The notes below the pieces were generated by a model that saw nothing but the letters and a program-made list of their open reading frames with translations, was not told the DNA's origin and did not search any database. Source: Mycetocola zhujimingii (lineage in GTDB: Bacteria > Actinomycetota > Actinomycetes > Actinomycetales > Microbacteriaceae). From it: a DNA stretch of 64,000 nt. Positions 38,095 through 46,899 of this stretch are shown one piece after another; within the stretch, counting starts at the first letter, position 1, and the number at the start of each line of letters is the position of its first letter. The stretch lies in contig NZ_CP026949.1 of assembly GCF_003065425.1 (NCBI RefSeq), forward strand, positions 3,097,404 through 3,161,403, given 5' to 3'. A program made the translations under genes and the position numbers.

Positions 38095-38817
38095 ATGACC
38101 ACGCAATCCTCGCAGCGGGTCGGCCTGCTGCACACAGTCCCCGCTCTCGCGGAGTCCTTCTCTTCAGCACTCCACGAGGCTCATCCCACTGTCGAATCAG
38201 TCCATATTGTGGACGCCGGGCTGCTCGACCCGGATCCCGACGGAGGAGTGACACAGGAAACCACCGACCGTGTCGCCGCCCACATCAGGCACCTCGAAGA
38301 ATCCGGTGCCCTGGCCATTCTCGTCACCTGCGCATCGACCGCTGAGGTTGCGGAGCAGGTCGACTCAACGGTTCCCGTTGTTCGGGTCGACGAGGCGATG
38401 GCCGAACAGGCCGTGACGATCGCGACCGAAGCGGCCCGCCGCGAAGACCGCACGGGGCACGTCGAAGTACTCGTAACCCGTCCTTCCACCGTCGGGCCCA
38501 CCGGACGCCTGCTCGAACGGTTCGCAGCCGCTCACCCCGACCTGACGGTCGATGTCACGGTCGTCGACGGCGCCGAGGATGCCAGGGAACGGGGTGACAT
38601 CGCGGGCCATGACGCCCTGATCCGGGACGCAGCGATCGAATTCGCCGCCCGCGCAGATGTTCTCGTTCTCGCCCAGGCGTCGATGGCGGAGGCGCTTCAC
38701 GGGGTTGAGCTTCCGACCCGCGTGCTCACCTCACCCAACGGGGGAGTGCGTGCGCTGCTCGCCGCACTCAGGATGCACGGTTCACCCACGCACGCGGCAG
38801 CACCGCCGGATGCGTAG
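38095..38817 (+). CDS. Asp/Glu racemase superfamily protein
   Basis: A 240-residue protein of the Asp/Glu/hydantoin racemase fold. GLLHTVPALAESF opens it, and the first catalytic Cys is present in ILVTCASTAE (about residue 84). At the second site, where racemases have another Cys, this protein has VLAQASMAE (about residue 195), so one of the two acid/base residues is missing. Single-Cys relatives exist that decarboxylate or cleave rather than racemise. GCAGGAG precedes the ATG. The tail is short and Ala/Pro-rich. It is adjacent to the sugar importer but divergent, so a link is uncertain. Confidence 0.8.
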   Translation: MTTQSSQRVGLLHTVPALAESFSSALHEAHPTVESVHIVDAGLLDPDPDGGVTQETTDRVAAHIRHLEESGALAILVTCASTAEVAEQVDSTVPVVRVDEAMAEQAVTIATEAARREDRTGHVEVLVTRPSTVGPTGRLLERFAAAHPDLTVDVTVVDGAEDARERGDIAGHDALIRDAAIEFAARADVLVLAQASMAEALHGVELPTRVLTSPNGGVRALLAALRMHGSPTHAAAPPDA

Positions 38818-38843
38818 AGAACCTGCGGAGCCGTCACGAGGAT

Positions 38844-41800
38844 TCAGGCGGACTCGCGCGCCAGGAACGCAGCCTCGGTTCGGCTCGACGCGCCGAGCTT
38901 TCGCAAAATCGCTGAGACGTGCACGCTGGCGGTCTTCGCGCTGATGAAGAGGCGTTCGCCGATTTGGCGGTTGGTCAGGCCTTGTCCGAGCAGGTCGAGG
39001 ACCTGCTGCTCGCGGAGCGTGAGCTCCGTCGCGTTCGTCGTCCGCCTGATCGGTACGTCGTCGAGGGTGAGCCCGGCACGCTCGGCAACACCCACCACGG
39101 TGCGCCTGACGAGGTCAGCGCCGAGCAATTCAGCCCCGCGAACCGCCTCTCGGAGAGCCGCGACAGCCTCGTGTCGTTCACCGGCCTCGACGAGCGCCTG
39201 CCCGAGTCGGAGGGCCGTGTACGACGGCAGGTGCGCCTGGGCAGCCGGATCGGCGGCGACGACGGCCGCCGCACGCTGCCACGCGCCGGGATCATCGCCT
39301 ACCCCTCGTGACCCCGAAAGTTCGGCGTCAAAGATCGTGGACCAGAGTGATGCCGTCGGCCACCAGTCCACCCGCCGGATCAGCGCCCGGAGCCGGTCCT
39401 CTGCATCGTCATCCTCGGGGGCTCCACCGGCGCGCCTGAGGGCGGCGAGCGTGCGAGCGGCCGTTGCGAGCAACGGAAGTTCATACCCGGCGACGGGCGT
39501 GTGGCCGCCGTCGAGGAGCACATCCATCTCCGCCCACGCCTCGGTCACTGCACCGCGGGCAAGGTGAAGCTCGGCCGCGACACGCGGAAAACTGAGCCGG
39601 ACCTGCATCTCGGACTCACCGAGTTCACGCGCGTGCCCACGTGCGCTGCGGTACAGCCGGTACGCGGCATCCGTCTCGCCCCGCCAGGTCAGCAGGAACA
39701 TCCGTGCCCGGTTGAGGTAGGCGTTGAACGTGGGCGACGGCAACAGGCGAACGGCGCTGTCGATGTACTGGTCGGCCCGTTCCCACTGGCCGAGAGCGAT
39801 GAGGGGGTCTACGGCGTTTGATTTGAGGATGATGCCCGAACTGCGTTCGACGCCCAGTTCGCGGGCGCGCTGGATGCCCAGTTCAGCGATACTCACGGCC
39901 TCCGCATAATGCCCGAGGAGGTATTCACTGTCGGAGGCATTGACCCGATAGCGCAACCGCGCACTTGTCTCGTTCTGCGAGAGCGCCAGCGCCTCGTCGA
40001 GATGCGCACGTCCCTCCTCGAATCGACCGACGTTGATCTCGGTCGTACCCAGGATGTTCGAGGCGATCGATGCGTGCCGGTCTGAACCGGCATCCGTTGC
40101 TTCGCGGAGCGCTTCACGGGCTGTTTCGATCGCTTCGTCCATGCGCGCCGCGAGCATCAGTCGACCGGCGAGCGCGGTGAGAAGTGCCGACCGTAATTCG
40201 CCGGCGCTCATCGGCGCACGCGCGAGTCCGGTTGTGCCCGCCATTCCCGTTGCGCCCGGCGGCACGAGTTCGAGGGCTTCCCTGAGCAACGGAATCGAGC
40301 CCGGTTTGCCGATATTGCCGAGGTACAGCGCCTTGTCCCTCAGCAACCGGGCGTAGCGGAGGGTCTCGCTGCGGGGACTCTCCTCGAGCGCAACATTGAT
40401 CATCGCGAGGGAGCGCTCACCCTCCCCGGCATTACGGAGGGCGGATGCCGTCTGCGCGAGGAGATCGATCTTCTGCCGCCCGGCGACCTTCTCCGCATCG
40501 GGAACCTGGTCCCACAGCTCGAGAGCACGCTCGCCCATCTGTGCCGCGGTGCCATAGGCGTGGGTCACCCTGGCCTCGGTCATCGCGTCGAGCGTCGCGG
40601 GGAAGGCGCGCTGCGTGTCGTGGGCAGCCAGCCAGTGATAGGAAATCTCCGCCGCGACGCGACGGTCACCCGACAGCGACTCAAGGACCTCAGCAAACCT
40701 GGTGTGGAATCTGGTTCGCTCGCCAGGCAGCAGATCCGTATGAATGGCCTCCCGGACCAGTGCGTGCCTGAAGGCGTAACTGCGTTCATCCGCCACGAGG
40801 ATGTTGGCAAGCACAGCCTCCCTCGCGGCGGCATCGAGCTGCTCGGGCTCGCCGGGGAACAATGCCGAAAGCAGGTCGTGATCGACGCGTACGCCCCCGG
40901 CGGAGATCAGGCGGAGCAGTTGTTGTGACTCGTCGCTGAGTCGTTCGTAACGGGCGAGCAGAAGCTCCCGCAGGGTCCAGGGCAACTCGCCCTCACTCGT
41001 CGACCCGAAGCCAATGAGTTCTTCGACGAAGAACGGCACTCCTTCACTGCGTGCGTAGACGCTGTCGAACGCCTCGTCATCCGGCTCGGACCCGAGAATC
41101 GCAGCCACCTGCCTGCGCACTTCCTCCTTCGTGAGCCGAACCAGTTCGACCCTGGTCACGCTCCGGCTTCGGTCGAGTTCGCTGAGTAGCGATCTGAGCG
41201 GATGCCCTCGCGCCACGTCTTCGGAGCGGAAACTGAGGACAACGAGAATGCGGCCACGGCCGAGCACGCGGAGCAGGAAACGAAGGAGGTCGAGGGTGCC
41301 CTCATCCGCCCAGTGCAGGTCTTCGATGGCGATAACGAGGGGAGTCCGCCGTGACACGCTCTCGAAGAGGGTGGTGACGGTGTCGTGCAGTCGATTGAGC
41401 GCCGCGCCCGCCGGGTCAGCACCCTGGGCGCCGAGTTCGGGCAGGAGGGCGGTGAGGGCCTCTGCCCCGGGCCCACTCGCCTCGAGCACGGCCTCCGGGC
41501 CGAGCTCGGCGACAAGGCCGCGAAGAACACTCTGGATGGGAGAGTACGGCGCCCCAACCGCACCGAGGTCGACGCTCTGCCCGGTCAGCACAAGCGCGTC
41601 GGCGGATGCCAGACCGAGAAACTCCTCGATCAGGCGGGTTTTGCCGATTCCGGCCTCACCCGAAATCACGACACCCTGCGGGCGACCGGTGAGGACCTGG
41701 TCAAAGACCGCGTGCAGTTGCGCAAGTTCGGACTCACGCCCGATCATGGCTGGACTCGACGCCGGTGACCTCACCTCTTCATCGTGCCACGGGGCACCGA

Positions 41801-41870
41801 CACGCGTCGAGGTACCCGAACCCGTGGCCGGTGCTGACTCCCGGGCGAAGATATCGACCGGCACCGTCAC
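38844..41870 (-). CDS. LAL-type LuxR family transcriptional regulator with ATPase domain
   Basis: A 1008-residue regulator. An AAA/STAND-type ATPase begins at about residue 43 (GRESELAQLHAVFD) with Walker A GEAGIGKTR and Walker B LVIAIEDLHWAD. A helical, TPR-like middle follows (about 400-900). The C-terminal LuxR helix-turn-helix is LTLREQQVLDLLGQGLTNRQ...ISAKTASVHVSAILRKLGA. Large ATP-binding LuxR regulators typically activate catabolic or secondary-metabolism genes on ligand binding. The GTG start lies seven bases after the upstream gene's stop, so the two form an operon. Confidence 0.92.
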   Translation of the reverse strand: MTVPVDIFARESAPATGSGTSTRVGAPWHDEEVRSPASSPAMIGRESELAQLHAVFDQVLTGRPQGVVISGEAGIGKTRLIEEFLGLASADALVLTGQSVDLGAVGAPYSPIQSVLRGLVAELGPEAVLEASGPGAEALTALLPELGAQGADPAGAALNRLHDTVTTLFESVSRRTPLVIAIEDLHWADEGTLDLLRFLLRVLGRGRILVVLSFRSEDVARGHPLRSLLSELDRSRSVTRVELVRLTKEEVRRQVAAILGSEPDDEAFDSVYARSEGVPFFVEELIGFGSTSEGELPWTLRELLLARYERLSDESQQLLRLISAGGVRVDHDLLSALFPGEPEQLDAAAREAVLANILVADERSYAFRHALVREAIHTDLLPGERTRFHTRFAEVLESLSGDRRVAAEISYHWLAAHDTQRAFPATLDAMTEARVTHAYGTAAQMGERALELWDQVPDAEKVAGRQKIDLLAQTASALRNAGEGERSLAMINVALEESPRSETLRYARLLRDKALYLGNIGKPGSIPLLREALELVPPGATGMAGTTGLARAPMSAGELRSALLTALAGRLMLAARMDEAIETAREALREATDAGSDRHASIASNILGTTEINVGRFEEGRAHLDEALALSQNETSARLRYRVNASDSEYLLGHYAEAVSIAELGIQRARELGVERSSGIILKSNAVDPLIALGQWERADQYIDSAVRLLPSPTFNAYLNRARMFLLTWRGETDAAYRLYRSARGHARELGESEMQVRLSFPRVAAELHLARGAVTEAWAEMDVLLDGGHTPVAGYELPLLATAARTLAALRRAGGAPEDDDAEDRLRALIRRVDWWPTASLWSTIFDAELSGSRGVGDDPGAWQRAAAVVAADPAAQAHLPSYTALRLGQALVEAGERHEAVAALREAVRGAELLGADLVRRTVVGVAERAGLTLDDVPIRRTTNATELTLREQQVLDLLGQGLTNRQIGERLFISAKTASVHVSAILRKLGASSRTEAAFLARESA

Positions 41871-41877
41871 TATCGCG

Positions 41878-42243
41878 CTACCGTCGGGAGCCGGCCATCA
41901 CCGGCATCCGCTCATCATCGCGTTCCGCGGAACTCTCCGGCCCAACGCTCGTGACCGACGGGCCTGCCTCGACGCGAGCCGGCGGCAGCACGGGTTCGGG
42001 AGTCGCCGATGATCCTTGAACGGGGCGGATCCATTCGGGTCCACCCGCCGCGGTATTCTCGCGGAACAGGAACCGGGCGAAGCGGGTGAGCCTCGACGGC
42101 CGGACGACGCTGGCCAGTCCGGCGTCGCCGCGCGATTCACCCGCACGTTCCTCGGCCACCCGGCGGAACTCCAGTTGCCGCCTGAGCTCCTCTTCGGAAT
42201 AGCGGAGCAGAAGTTCGGTTCCGTATTCGCCTGAGATCTGCAT
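41878..42243 (-). CDS. Hypothetical protein in LAL regulator operon
   Basis: A 121-residue protein with a charged N-terminal helix (GTELLLRYSEEELRRQLEFRRVAEERAGE) and a basic/aromatic middle (RLTRFARFLFRENT). The disordered Pro/Ser/Val-rich tail has no membrane segment. AGGAGG precedes the ATG at ideal distance. It is the first gene before the large LuxR regulator with a seven-base gap. Family unknown; the coupling suggests a partner of the regulator. Confidence 0.75.
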   Translation of the reverse strand: MQISGEYGTELLLRYSEEELRRQLEFRRVAEERAGESRGDAGLASVVRPSRLTRFARFLFRENTAAGGPEWIRPVQGSSATPEPVLPPARVEAGPSVTSVGPESSAERDDERMPVMAGSRR

Positions 42244-42330
42244 GGTGTCCTCCTGAGATTGATGACTCCATCGTGTTCTCTAAGGAGGGCACGCAGTATC
42301 GGGCGAATGCCCTATCTCTGCTGCCGGCGG

Positions 42331-43866
42331 CTACTCAGACTCGTCGACGGGGATCAGGAACCCGTCGTCGATCAGGCTCCGGACCCGGGGCATCAGCTCG
42401 GCGAGCAATTCGGCGACATCGACCTCGAGCAACTGCGCGATGGCCGCGATCACAGCGCCGATCGTCAGGTCACCGTCGCTCGCGCCGACGAGGGCGGACA
42501 GCGCGGTATCCATTCGGACCGTTCGCCCGAAACCACTGCCCTGTCGCAGCAGCATCGCGGTGGGGTCTTCGTCTCCCGGCCAGTAGTGGCGCTCCTCCGT
42601 GACGTCGGGTGCTGCGGTGACGCGCGACAATGCCAGCTCCTCGTCATCGCGGACCTTCTGCCAGTCGTGCGCGGCGAGCACCGATGAGAGGTGCACGCCA
42701 AGGCCGGACTCATTGGCGCCGAGCGCACCGTGCATCCGTTCGAGTCGCCGCAGCGATGGCTCGCCCGCCAGTGGCATCCGCAGTGTGATGTATCCGAACC
42801 CGACAGCGGTGACCCGTCGTGCATCGAAGTCATCGAGCCAGGCGTTGTACAACCGGTCGAAGTCGGGTGTGCCCGATTTCGTTCCGCCGTCGCGGATCCA
42901 GGTCTCGGCGTACTGCGCCGGATCCTGGGTGTCGCGCTCGATGATCCAGGCGTCGAGGCCGGTGCCGTCGATCCAGCCACCGACGCGCCTGAACGCATCC
43001 TGCCCCACCCGGTACTCCCAGTTGCCGAGCAGCTGGGCAACACCACCGGGCGTGAGGTGTGCGGCGGCACCGCGCAGAACGGCCTCGACGAGCGCGTCGC
43101 CCTCCATGCCGCCATCGCGGTATTCATAGGCAGGAACACCGTCGGCCCTCGGAGTGATGACGAACGGCGGATTCGACACGATCTGGTCGAATCGCTCTCC
43201 GCGCACGGGTTCGAACAGGCTCCCCAGCCGGAACTCGATGTTGTGGATCGAGTTGAGTTCGGCGTTGAGCGCGGCGAGTTCGAGCGCCCGAGCCGAAATA
43301 TCCGTCGCGACCACGTGGGTCGCGTGGCGGGCGGCGTGCATCGCCTGGATGCCGCAACCGGTACCGAGGTCGAGCACCCGTCCGACAGGGGTCTGCATCA
43401 TCAGCCCGCTGAGCGTCGTGGATGCACCGCCGACACCGAGCACGTGTTCTTCGCCGAGCGGACGCCCGAGCACCAGCTCGCCGAGGTCGGATGCGATCCA
43501 CCAGCTGCCCGCGCCGTGGGAGTCGACGAAGCTGTACGGCCTCAGGTCGATCAGAGGCCTTGCCTCGGCGCCCACCACGTCGACCATCCCGAGCTCAACA
43601 GCACCGTCGGCGCCGAGGTTCGGGAGTGCAGCGACCAGGTCATCGTGCGTGACGGGGAGTCCGAGCACGAACAGGGTCGCGAGCGTCGCGGATGCCTCGG
43701 GGTCTGCGTCCCTGCGCTTCGCCGCGAGCGCGCGGAGCGCAGGCACTCTCTCGTTGCGGTGAAGCGCGGCATCCGCTTCGGCACCCCACAGCTCGGTGAG
43801 CGTCGTCACCGTGAAGCGGGCGGATTCGAGGTCTAGCCGGAGGAGTTGCACGAGCGCTGAAGTCAC
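42331..43866 (-). CDS. Class I SAM-dependent methyltransferase with N-terminal DUF7059-like domain
   Basis: A 511-residue protein. The N-terminal 150 residues are helical. A Rossmann methyltransferase follows with VLDLGTGCGIQAMHAARHA (motif I, about 165), TDISARALELAALNAELN and the catalytic-type motif SNPPFVITP (about 235). NPPF marks enzymes that methylate amide or exocyclic amino nitrogen, as in PrmC/HemK and RlmG. The C-terminal 150 residues are unassigned. GTG start. Substrate unknown; protein or rRNA are both possible. Confidence 0.85.
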   Translation of the reverse strand: MTSALVQLLRLDLESARFTVTTLTELWGAEADAALHRNERVPALRALAAKRRDADPEASATLATLFVLGLPVTHDDLVAALPNLGADGAVELGMVDVVGAEARPLIDLRPYSFVDSHGAGSWWIASDLGELVLGRPLGEEHVLGVGGASTTLSGLMMQTPVGRVLDLGTGCGIQAMHAARHATHVVATDISARALELAALNAELNSIHNIEFRLGSLFEPVRGERFDQIVSNPPFVITPRADGVPAYEYRDGGMEGDALVEAVLRGAAAHLTPGGVAQLLGNWEYRVGQDAFRRVGGWIDGTGLDAWIIERDTQDPAQYAETWIRDGGTKSGTPDFDRLYNAWLDDFDARRVTAVGFGYITLRMPLAGEPSLRRLERMHGALGANESGLGVHLSSVLAAHDWQKVRDDEELALSRVTAAPDVTEERHYWPGDEDPTAMLLRQGSGFGRTVRMDTALSALVGASDGDLTIGAVIAAIAQLLEVDVAELLAELMPRVRSLIDDGFLIPVDESE

Positions 43867-43918
43867 GCTTACCAGTGTGTCACCGACGCTCAGGGTCGGC
43901 TGTCAGACTAAGGCCACT

Positions 43919-44311
43919 ATGAAGACACTTCTGAACATCATCTGGGTGGTGCTGTCGGGATTCTGGTTGTTCCTCGGCTACATGCTCGCCGCAGCGATCA
44001 TGTGCATTTTCATCGTCACCATCCCCTGGGGGATCGCCGCCGCCCGGATCGGCGTCTACGCACTCTGGCCGTTCGGCAAGGAAGTAGTCGAGAAACCGAC
44101 GGCCGGCGTCGGCTCGACGATCGGCAATGTGGTCTGGGTGCTGCTCGCCGGCTGGTGGATCGCGCTCGAACACATCGTCAGCGGTGTTCTCTTGTGCGTG
44201 ACCATCATCGGGATCCCGTTCGGCTGGGCCAACTTCAAGATGGTGCCCGTCGCGCTGCTGCCGCTCGGCAAGCAGATCGTCGACTCGTCAGAGCGGATGC
44301 CGCGGGGCTGA
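43919..44311 (+). CDS. YccF domain membrane protein
   Basis: A 130-residue protein made of two YccF modules: NIIWVVLSGFWLFLGYMLAA...VTIPWGIAAARIGVYALWPFGK and NVVWVLLAGWWIALEHIVSG...IIGIPFGWANFKMVPVALLPLGK. Four membrane helices are seen. The function of YccF is unknown. The ATG at 43919 fits the module start; the longer frame upstream overlaps the methyltransferase gene antisense. Confidence 0.9.
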   Translation: MKTLLNIIWVVLSGFWLFLGYMLAAAIMCIFIVTIPWGIAAARIGVYALWPFGKEVVEKPTAGVGSTIGNVVWVLLAGWWIALEHIVSGVLLCVTIIGIPFGWANFKMVPVALLPLGKQIVDSSERMPRG

Positions 44312-44331
44312 TCAGTCCCGTCTTCGCCCGA

Positions 44332-44431
44332 TCGAGCGCTGCACATCCAGCCTTGCCCACTCGAGCGCTGCACATCCAGCCTTGCGCTACAGAAACTTCT
44401 GCAGCGCACGACAAGTATCCGCAGCGCTCGA
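44332..44431. repeat. Family IV palindrome, copy a, with additional half unit
   Basis: The 25-bp sequence starting TCGAGCGCTGCACATCCAGC occurs at 44332-44356 and again at 44361-44385. The second copy continues into a mirrored part ending GCAGCGCTCGA at 44431. The leading copy looks like a partial duplication. Confidence 0.75.
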
Positions 44432-44555
44432 CACGCCAGCGCACGCTGAGCGGATGCCGCGGGCCGACCCGCACGCGATGCCCGAGCATCCACGGCCAGC
44501 TGGCCTGCCTGCCCCAACACGGAAGGCGGCGCGAGCCAAAACCGGTCGCGCCCAC

Positions 44556-44625
44556 TCGAGCGCTGCACATCCAGCCTTGCGCTGCAGATACTTCTGCCGC
44601 GCTCGACAAGTATCTGCAGCGCTCG
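44556..44625. repeat. Family IV palindrome, copy b
   Basis: It begins with the same 25-bp sequence. The inner 13 bases GCTGCAGATACTT (44581-44593) have a perfect inverse at 44608-44620, and the outer CGAGCGCTGCA has its inverse at 44615-44625. Confidence 0.8.
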
Positions 44626-44633
44626 GCGCGCGA

Positions 44634-44692
44634 GGGCACGGGAGCACGGGAGCACGAGCGCGGGCACGGGCACGGGCACGAGCACGAGCACG
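44634..44692. repeat. Hexamer-rich tandem tract before recQ
   Basis: Irregular tandem units of GGGCAC, GAGCAC and GAGCGC type cover about 60 bases. This is similar in kind to the hexamer tract in the HNH gene but outside any coding region. Confidence 0.6.
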
Positions 44693-44751
44693 GTCCCAGG
44701 CACGACGCCGGCACGCACAGTGCTGTCAGCGGCACCTGCGAAGCTGGGGTC

Positions 44752-46899
44752 ATGACGAATACCCGTACCGACGCCCTCGAAATCCTGCGAACGTTGGTCG
44801 GGTCACCCGACGCCGACTTCCACGAGGGCCAGTACGAGGCCATCGCCACTCTCGTCGATGAGCGCCGCCGTGCGCTCGTGGTGCAGCGCACCGGCTGGGG
44901 AAAGTCGGCCGTGTACTTCGTCGCAACCCTTCTGCTCCGCCGCCAGGGCGCGGGGCCGACCCTCCTCGTCTCGCCGCTGCTCGCCCTCATGCGCGACCAG
45001 GTCGAAGCGGCAGCGCGCGCCGGTGTCCGCGCCGTCGCCATCAACTCGGCCAACCCGCACGAGTGGGGCGATGTTCTGCAGAAGCTCGAGCGCGACGAGG
45101 TCGACGTGCTGCTCGTCTCGCCCGAGCGCCTCAACAACCCCCGTTTCCGCGAAGAGCAGCTGCCGAGCCTCGTGAAGCGCACCGGCCTCCTCGTCGTCGA
45201 CGAAGCGCACTGCATCTCCGACTGGGGCCACGACTTCCGTCCCGACTACCGCCGGTTGCGCGACCTCATCGCCGAAATGCCGACGGGTGTTCCCGTGCTC
45301 GCCACCACCGCGACCGCCAACTCCCGCGTCGTCACCGATGTCGCCGAGCAGCTCGAGTCAGCCGGCCACACCGAGGTCGTGACGATCCGCGGGCCGCTCG
45401 CCAGGGCATCCCTCAGGCTCGGCGTCCTCCGTCTGCCCGACGCCGGCACGCGGCTGGCCTGGCTGCTCACCCACCTCGGTGACCTGCCAGGCTCAGGCAT
45501 CATCTACGCACTCACCGTGTCCGCGGCCGACGACACCGCCCGCCTCCTCCGTGAGGCTGGCCACGAGGTGCAGGCATACACCGGGCGAACGGATGCCGGC
45601 GACCGCGAGGGCCTGGAACAAGCGCTCAAAAATAACCAGGTCAAGGCTCTCGTCGCGACGAGTGCGCTCGGAATGGGTTTCGACAAGCCCGACCTGGGGT
45701 TTGTGATCCACCTCGGCGCCCCGTCATCGCCCGTCGCGTACTACCAGCAGGTCGGTCGCGCTGGTCGCGCCGCGATGATCGACGGCAAACGGGCCAGCGC
45801 GGACGTTCTGCTGCTGCCAGGAACCGAAGACGAGGCAATCTGGCAGTACTTCGCCACCTCGTCGATGCCGGATGAGGCGAAAGCCACCGCGGTAATCGAC
45901 GAGCTCGCGTTCAACGGTGCTCCGCTGTCGACCCCCGCGCTCGAGGCACGGGTCAACCTCAAACGCAGCCCGCTCGAGCTCCTGCTCAAGGTGCTCGACG
46001 TCGACGGCGCCGTGCAGCGGGTCACCGGCGGCTGGGTCGCAACCGGTCAACCGTGGGTCTACGACGCGGAACGGTACGCCCGGATCGCCGCAGCCCGCGT
46101 AGCCGAGCAGAACTCGATGATCGAGTACGAGCGCACGACCGGATGCCGGATGGAATTCCTCCAGCGCGCGCTCGATGACGATACGGCTGTGCCCTGCGGA
46201 CGCTGCGACAACTGTGCGGCAGCAGCGGGGGAACCGGCCTGGTACCCCACCGACATCCGCGAGGACGCATCAGGTCAGGCCTCCCAGTCGCTCAACCGCG
46301 TCGGTGTTGTCATCGAGCCGCGCGCCCAGTGGCCGACGGGTGCCGATCAGCTCGGCGTACCCGTGAAGGGCAAGATCGCACCGTCCGACCGCGTCGAACC
46401 CGGCCGCGCACTCGCGCGCCTCACCGACCTGGGCTGGGGAGGCACCCTGCGCGATCTCTTCGCCGCCGGCGGCACCGACGCACCGGCGAGCCGTGCCATG
46501 GTCGACGCCTGCATTCGGGTGCTGAGCCAGTGGGGCTGGGACGAACGCCCCGCTGCGGTCGTCAGCATCCCGTCCCGCCGACGCCCGGTTCTGGTGGACT
46601 CGGTGGCGCGCGCGCTCTCCGATGTCGGCCGCCTGCCGTACCTCGGCGCGCTCGAACTGAAAAACGGCGGGCCATCGGGCGAACCCGGTGGCAACAGCGC
46701 CTATCGGTTGTCGAGCGTATGGGACCGGTTCGAACTCGGACCCGACCTTGTAACCGCGCTTGACGGTTACCGTGGTCAGCCGATTCTGCTCGTCGACGAC
46801 CTCACCGACAGCCGGTGGACGATTACCGTCGCCGGCCGCGTGCTGAGGCAGGCGGGAGCATCCGCCGTTCTGCCGTTTACGCTCGCGATCCAGGCCTAG
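44752..46899 (+). CDS. recQ: RecQ-family DNA helicase with phosphoribosyltransferase-like C-terminus
   Basis: A 715-residue superfamily 2 helicase. Q-motif region FHEGQYEAIATLVDERRRALVV, Walker A TGWGKSA, DEAH box with VVDEAHCISDWGHDFRP, TTATAN, and motif VI QQVGRAGRA are all present. Zinc-binding Cys residues follow (GCRMEFLQ...CGRCDNC). After about residue 480 the protein departs from canonical RecQ. The final part carries ILLVDDLTDSRWT and LRQAGASAVLPFTLAIQ, which resemble the PRPP loop and last strand of type I phosphoribosyltransferases. No HRDC domain is seen. The last 23 bases overlap the convergent Nudix gene. Confidence 0.9.
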   Translation: MTNTRTDALEILRTLVGSPDADFHEGQYEAIATLVDERRRALVVQRTGWGKSAVYFVATLLLRRQGAGPTLLVSPLLALMRDQVEAAARAGVRAVAINSANPHEWGDVLQKLERDEVDVLLVSPERLNNPRFREEQLPSLVKRTGLLVVDEAHCISDWGHDFRPDYRRLRDLIAEMPTGVPVLATTATANSRVVTDVAEQLESAGHTEVVTIRGPLARASLRLGVLRLPDAGTRLAWLLTHLGDLPGSGIIYALTVSAADDTARLLREAGHEVQAYTGRTDAGDREGLEQALKNNQVKALVATSALGMGFDKPDLGFVIHLGAPSSPVAYYQQVGRAGRAAMIDGKRASADVLLLPGTEDEAIWQYFATSSMPDEAKATAVIDELAFNGAPLSTPALEARVNLKRSPLELLLKVLDVDGAVQRVTGGWVATGQPWVYDAERYARIAAARVAEQNSMIEYERTTGCRMEFLQRALDDDTAVPCGRCDNCAAAAGEPAWYPTDIREDASGQASQSLNRVGVVIEPRAQWPTGADQLGVPVKGKIAPSDRVEPGRALARLTDLGWGGTLRDLFAAGGTDAPASRAMVDACIRVLSQWGWDERPAAVVSIPSRRRPVLVDSVARALSDVGRLPYLGALELKNGGPSGEPGGNSAYRLSSVWDRFELGPDLVTALDGYRGQPILLVDDLTDSRWTITVAGRVLRQAGASAVLPFTLAIQA

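Larger units (their letters stand above)
44312..44751. other. Repeat-filled spacer between yccF and recQ
   Basis: The 440 bases hold three exact 25-bp copies of one sequence, two of them within complete family IV palindromes, and a G/C-rich tandem tract of GGGCAC/GAGCAC hexamers at about 44,640-44,692. No gene is supported; the open frame through it is an upstream extension of recQ over repeats. Confidence 0.6.

Noticed and set aside
42304..42312. GGGC-GAAT-GCCC hairpin as terminator of the methyltransferase gene
   Set aside because: Only a four-base stem and no T-run; kept only as a weak match to the shared promoter motif.
44002..44751. Upstream extension of the recQ frame
   Set aside because: It would overlap yccF and translate the intergenic palindromes; the RecQ family N-terminus begins at 44752.
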